NCBI GenBank assembly: GCA_003602665.1
Contig: QQSG01000040.1
Coordinates: 4,495 to 13,500, forward strand
From: Candidatus Poseidoniales archaeon
GTDB taxonomy: Archaea; Thermoplasmatota; Poseidoniia; Poseidoniales; Poseidoniaceae
DNA length: 9,006 nucleotides
Direction of reading: 5' to 3'
Shown here in pieces: positions 6,622 to 9,006 of the stretch. Under the pieces are notes generated by a model that was not told where the DNA came from, searched no databases, and worked only from the letters and a program-made list of their open reading frames with translations. The position numbers and the translations under genes were made by a program. Position 1 is the stretch's first letter; each line of letters begins with the position of its first letter.

Positions 6622-7245
6622 TCAAGATATTCGCTCTAAAAGGCGGTTACGAATTCGTTCAAAGAGTTCGCCCCCCTGCGGTGCTGTCTTAATTAATTCC
6701 AGATGTTTCAAACATCGGCTTTCATCGATTGAAAGAATCAATATCATGAGTTGAAACCACGTTTTGCTTTGCTTGGATGCATCGATTATCCAAGAATCAT
6801 CTGGAAGGTTTCGCCCGCCACGCACTAATTCTTCTGAAATTTCAAGAAATGCTTCAACTGCAATCTTATCTTGAATGAGTTGAAGGAGTATAGTCCACCC
6901 ATCTTCTTCGAGTTCTTCATCTGACATATTGGCTAAAAGAAGTCCTACGAGTTTCAAATCTTCTCGTCCATGGCGTTTCCAAATCTTTGGTATTAATTTT
7001 GCAAGCCGTTTTCTATTCGGTTCAATAGTCAGCATCCAGGACGCAAGTCGCCTCATTTCTGGATCTGGTGTACCTATGTGAAAGGTGTACTGGCCTGAAA
7101 AAGCCAGTCTATCGGTCATTGATTTCGTTATGATTCCAGGAACGCCGTATGTGTAAGCTTCTCGTAGCAATTTCAACGTTGTTTTCTTACGTTTAGGAAG
7201 TGCAGTAACGTCGCCAAGGAATACATCGAGTGATGGCGTTTCCAT
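6622..7245 (-). CDS. all-helical hypothetical protein, possibly HEAT-like
   Basis: A 207-aa soluble protein I do not recognise. The ATG at 7245 shares its A with the TGA of the TerB-like gene (TGATG), indicating translational coupling. The sequence is a chain of probable amphipathic helices, for example around 22-33, 63-74 (MRRLASWMLTI), 78-91 (RKRLAKLIPKIWKR), 95-106, 108-125, 128-141 and 161-173. Trp and Leu recur at helix positions (W70, W89, W117, W152, W163). The pattern suggests a helical repeat scaffold of the HEAT or AlkD-like kind, binding protein or nucleic acid, but no family-specific motif confirms that. There is no membrane segment. The 24-base gap to the next gene supports one transcript. 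It could equally be an ordinary alpha-helical bundle. Confidence 0.72.
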   Translation of the reverse strand: METPSLDVFLGDVTALPKRKKTTLKLLREAYTYGVPGIITKSMTDRLAFSGQYTFHIGTPDPEMRRLASWMLTIEPNRKRLAKLIPKIWKRHGREDLKLVGLLLANMSDEELEEDGWTILLQLIQDKIAVEAFLEISEELVRGGRNLPDDSWIIDASKQSKTWFQLMILILSIDESRCLKHLELIKTAPQGGELFERIRNRLLERIS

Positions 7246-7742
7246 CAACTTTCACCATGATTCTTCTTTCGGACATTGTCGAATAATGTTGTAACAAGAC
7301 GTACAGAATCCCGAAGTGTGCTCAGTGTCTTTTCGACTACATTTGGATCTTCAAAGCGTTCTTTGACCATATCTCGAAGTTCATCTTCAACAATTTGGTG
7401 TTCTTCATCATCAATTGAGAATATGTCGCGAAGATGAGCCATAACTCTGAATTCATCTTTCGAGAGAGAAGCATTTATGATCGCAATTTCGAAGATTGTT
7501 TTGTACACTTCTCTCTGCTCATCCTCCGTTAATCTGTCTCCTTTATCTGTTTCCTTACCATCGATGATGGCTTGATAAATCTCTGCAGGTTGGTGAGATT
7601 CAAGGTTCAAACAAGATGAAAGGCGGATGATGAGTCGTTTTTCCTCTCGGGTCAGAACCCCATCTGCAAGCATCACCTCTATAGTACTGCGAAAGGCAGC
7701 AAGACGGTGGATATTAGAGTCCGACACAGTTTTCCTACGCAC
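7245..7742 (-). CDS. TerB-like helical domain protein
   Basis: A 165-aa soluble protein with the look of a TerB (tellurite-resistance B / DjlA-like) domain. The first half has the family's hallmark ADGVLTREEKRLIIRLSSCL (26-45), an acidic loop leading into a helix. The second half mirrors it with INASLSKDEFRVMAHLRDIF (89-108) and then an acidic stretch DDEEHQIVEDE (111-121). Such paired acidic motifs fit the seven-helix, often metal-binding TerB fold. The C-terminal 40 residues form a further helix. Known TerB-like proteins are linked to stress response, membrane complexes and phage defence; the actual role here is unknown. GTG at 7742-7740 is the likely start, with AAGAAGAAGG just before it; GTG at 7727 is an alternative. 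Its TGA overlaps the next gene's ATG by one base, so it heads a coupled gene series. Confidence 0.72.
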   Translation of the reverse strand: MRRKTVSDSNIHRLAAFRSTIEVMLADGVLTREEKRLIIRLSSCLNLESHQPAEIYQAIIDGKETDKGDRLTEDEQREVYKTIFEIAIINASLSKDEFRVMAHLRDIFSIDDEEHQIVEDELRDMVKERFEDPNVVEKTLSTLRDSVRLVTTLFDNVRKKNHGES

Positions 7743-7768
7743 ACCTTCTTCTTGAAACCACGCGAAGA

Positions 7769-7785
7769 AATAAAGTAAATTACTG
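7769..7785 (-). promoter_or_regulatory. possible promoter (or T-rich end signal) before the TerB-like gene
   Basis: Read on the minus strand, the 54-bp gap between the glycosyltransferase stop and the TerB GTG contains CAGTAATTTACTTTATTTC, an AT-rich block centred about 34 bases before the start. That distance fits an archaeal TATA box with a leader of several bases. The same T-rich run could instead terminate transcription of the upstream gene, since archaeal terminators are often oligo-T. The sequence alone does not decide. Confidence 0.28.
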
Positions 7786-7787
7786 GA

Positions 7788-7819
7788 TTTTTCTCGTTAT
7801 CTCAAACCTTTTTCTCGTT
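7788..7819. repeat. short direct repeat across the glycosyltransferase stop
   Basis: TTTTTCTCGTT occurs at 7788-7798 and 7809-7819, a perfect 11-bp match with a period of 21. The first copy includes the stop codon of the minus-strand gene and the second lies in its last codons (encoding part of REKG). A small local duplication at the gene end would explain it. Confidence 0.45.
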
Positions 7820-8675
7820 CTAATTCACGCAACTTTTCAAGTATTCGTTCATTGAATGTAGCCTTGATTTGGACATCATTATAGCCCCCGAAAACGTTTG
7901 TCTCTTCAAGAGTGAGTTGTTGTGCAGCAGGGATGAAGGTGAATGTCCTATTTATTCCTTCGACAACGGAGATGGGGGTGTTGTTTTCGATTGCCAATGA
8001 AGTCAACCACAAATCATCATTTTTGGGACAGCAGTCAAGGAAAGCACGGCCTCTTCCTTTTGCGATACTTAGGAATTCGGGACTGTAAATTTCTCCAGAA
8101 GAAGAGGTGTAGAAGTTAAGATTTGAAGGTTCATCGACAATGCCTGGACCCCATTCAACATACGGTATGGCTTCTGTTCCTTCTGGATTTAGGCGGATGT
8201 GATGAGCACGATAGGTATGTATCAGAGTGGGCTCTTTTGATATGGCTGAAAACATCCGTTCCAACCACCATTTTGGATAGATGTGATCGTCATCTCCCGT
8301 GGCGTGTGGGCGGCTGAAATCCTCAACCATTTCTAAGAAAGGGTAATACTTGGTATGGGGGCCAAAGTTCTCAACCAAGTGAACTTCTAACCCACGTTTA
8401 CAGAGCCTTTTAATTCCTTTAGTAGGATTGTCATAGAGTGATTTATCGTCAACGAAAAGAATCATTCTAGAGGGTTTAAGGTTGCCTCTTGCCATTGCCT
8501 CTAAGGAAAGATGCACTGTTTTGAAACGAACTCCATACGTGGTTGTCGATAGTGTTGGCCCATTTTCAGATAGAACTGAGCGATTACTTATTTTATTGAA
8601 GAAATTTAATTTTGTCATGACCATTGAGACGTAAATTTTACCCGGAAGGTTTCGTATGAATCCTATCAAATCCAT
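7797..8675 (-). CDS. glycosyltransferase-like protein with a TGDDD motif
   Basis: A 292-aa protein resembling GT-A-type glycosyltransferases of polysaccharide clusters. Supporting segments: STTTYGVRFKTVHLSLEAMA (43-62), matching the family's SLTSYPxRxKTVxLTIESLL opening; PSRMILFVDD (68-77); RGLEVHLVENFGPHTKYYP (94-112); TGDDDHIYPKWWLERM (126-141), equivalent to TADDDIIYPxxWLExL with the Asp cluster expected to bind the nucleotide-sugar metal; HTYRAHHIR (153-161); and CPKNDDLWLTSLAIENNT (216-233), matching PxADDIWxxAMAxxNGT. These assignments rest on recalled family patterns. Residues 1-30 include an amphipathic or weakly hydrophobic segment but no clear signal or membrane helix. The start ATG at 8675 has GAGAGGG six bases upstream. 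Expected role: adding a sugar to a surface glycan or lipid-linked glycan. It may be transcribed with the TerB cluster 54 bases downstream, but the gap makes that uncertain. No other glycan genes are in view. Confidence 0.78.
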   Translation of the reverse strand: MDLIGFIRNLPGKIYVSMVMTKLNFFNKISNRSVLSENGPTLSTTTYGVRFKTVHLSLEAMARGNLKPSRMILFVDDKSLYDNPTKGIKRLCKRGLEVHLVENFGPHTKYYPFLEMVEDFSRPHATGDDDHIYPKWWLERMFSAISKEPTLIHTYRAHHIRLNPEGTEAIPYVEWGPGIVDEPSNLNFYTSSSGEIYSPEFLSIAKGRGRAFLDCCPKNDDLWLTSLAIENNTPISVVEGINRTFTFIPAAQQLTLEETNVFGGYNDVQIKATFNERILEKLRELEREKGLR

Positions 8676-8681
8676 ACCATT

Positions 8682-8688
8682 CCCTCTC
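8682..8688 (-). promoter_or_regulatory. ribosome binding site of the glycosyltransferase-like gene
   Basis: On the minus strand GAGAGGG stands six bases before the ATG at 8675, a good Shine-Dalgarno match and the clearest in this window. It supports this start over the out-of-frame ATG five bases earlier. Confidence 0.5.
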
Positions 8689-8710
8689 GATGATTAAATT
8701 GTGGTCTGGC

Positions 8711-8725
8711 GGCGAATATTTAATC
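8711..8725 (-). promoter_or_regulatory. candidate TATA box for the glycosyltransferase-like gene
   Basis: GATTAAATATTCGCC on the minus strand is centred about 43 bases before the ATG at 8675. With the usual archaeal TATA-to-start-site distance of about 25-27 bases, transcription would begin near 8691 and leave a leader of about 16 bases that contains the ribosome binding site. The spacing is consistent, but the element is judged by eye. Confidence 0.42.
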
Positions 8726-8756
8726 ACGTCGATTTGTGATTCCTTGTAAAATCAAA

Positions 8757-8793
8757 GGGGATTGGGGGAGGATAGGGGTTGAATCCATAAGGG
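8757..8793 (+). other. G-run tract, potential G-quadruplex
   Basis: Four G runs lie on the + strand: GGGG at 8757-8760, GGGGG at 8764-8768, GGGG at 8775-8778 and GGG at 8791-8793. The loops are 3, 6 and 12 bases, so the last loop is long for a stable structure. The tract sits 20-56 bases upstream of the membrane protein ATG at 8813, likely in its leader or promoter. Confidence 0.4.
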
Positions 8794-8812
8794 TTGAAGA
8801 AATCCACTTACC

Positions 8813-9006
8813 ATGAAGAAGTTATTGATGAGGCAGTATTGGCGCCTTCAACAATCTCAAGCTGTTGTTTCAATGGCATTCTGGACAACCACACTAACGT
8901 TGATTATTTGGCCCTATGTTCAGTGGAGATTTGACGATAACTGTAGTGGAACACTCTGCTTCTCCGATGAGGTTTTTGGAATTTCATCAACCTATTTTGG
9001 CCTCAT
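8813..9006 (+). CDS. N terminus of a membrane protein (partial)
   Basis: An open frame runs from the ATG at 8813 to the window edge, 64 residues starting MKKLLMRQYWRLQQSQAVVS. An in-frame TGA at 8795-8797 and no other start between make this ATG secure if the gene is real. A basic, positively charged N terminus is followed by one hydrophobic segment (about residues 18-35, VVSMAFWTTTLTLIIWPYVQ), which fits a membrane anchor or first transmembrane helix with an N-in orientation. After it come two Cys residues (48 and 53) in the segment CSGTLC, a spacing that could hold a disulfide outside the membrane. I do not recognise the family. The gene is divergent from the glycosyltransferase-like gene, and the 137-bp gap between them is where both promoters should lie. 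Confidence 0.62.
   Translation, partial: MKKLLMRQYWRLQQSQAVVSMAFWTTTLTLIIWPYVQWRFDDNCSGTLCFSDEVFGISSTYFGL

Noticed and set aside
5953..6754. Plus-strand open frames opposite the MobA-like, 69-aa and helical genes
   Set aside because: They oppose genes with family motifs or coupled starts, and their translations show no domain.
5867..7742. Reading the TerB-containing series as a tellurite resistance operon
   Set aside because: No TerC, TerD or other Ter partners are present. One TerB-like domain does not support that function.
8123..8317. Plus-strand 64-aa open frame
   Set aside because: It lies opposite the core motifs of the glycosyltransferase-like gene and has no coding features of its own.

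Overview
The window looks archaeal. The clearest marker is a complete group II (thermosome/CCT-type) chaperonin gene. Other signs are moderate G+C, tightly packed genes on both strands, TGATG and GTGA stop-start overlaps, and short AT-rich promoter-like elements. The mix of an archaeal chaperonin with bacterial-type, folate-dependent purine genes (purH, purN) fits an uncultured marine euryarchaeon such as Marine Group II (Poseidoniales). That taxonomic placement is an inference from gene content; no marker gene here proves it.

Layout. Bases 1-105 hold what is probably the 3' end of an upstream gene. On the + strand follow a divergent chaperonin subunit (128-1711), bifunctional PurH (1775-3412) and an isocitrate/isopropylmalate-type dehydrogenase (3477-4658). 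The dehydrogenase meets, stop codon against stop codon, a minus-strand DUF454 (YbaN-like) membrane protein (4655-5164). A divergent gap of about 100 bp, containing a 16-bp inverted repeat, separates that gene from PurN on the + strand (5269-5913). PurN runs 47 bp into the end of a minus-strand cluster. Read in its own direction, that cluster is a glycosyltransferase-like gene (8675-7797), a TerB-like protein (7742-7245), an all-helical protein of unknown function (7245-6622), a 69-aa helical protein (6597-6388) and a MobA-like nucleotidyltransferase (6391-5867). The window ends in the start of a + strand membrane protein (8813 onward), divergent from the glycosyltransferase.

How the genes fit together. 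PurN catalyses the third step and PurH the last two steps of de novo IMP synthesis, all within one window, although the two genes are about 1.9 kb apart and not in one operon. The dehydrogenase belongs to the oxidative decarboxylation family of the TCA, leucine or lysine pathways; its residues do not settle substrate or coenzyme. The most system-like part is the TerB / helical / coiled-coil / MobA-like series at 5867-7742. Its genes are translationally coupled or nearly so, and three of the four products have no assigned role. No tRNA, rRNA, CRISPR array, insertion sequence or integrase is visible.
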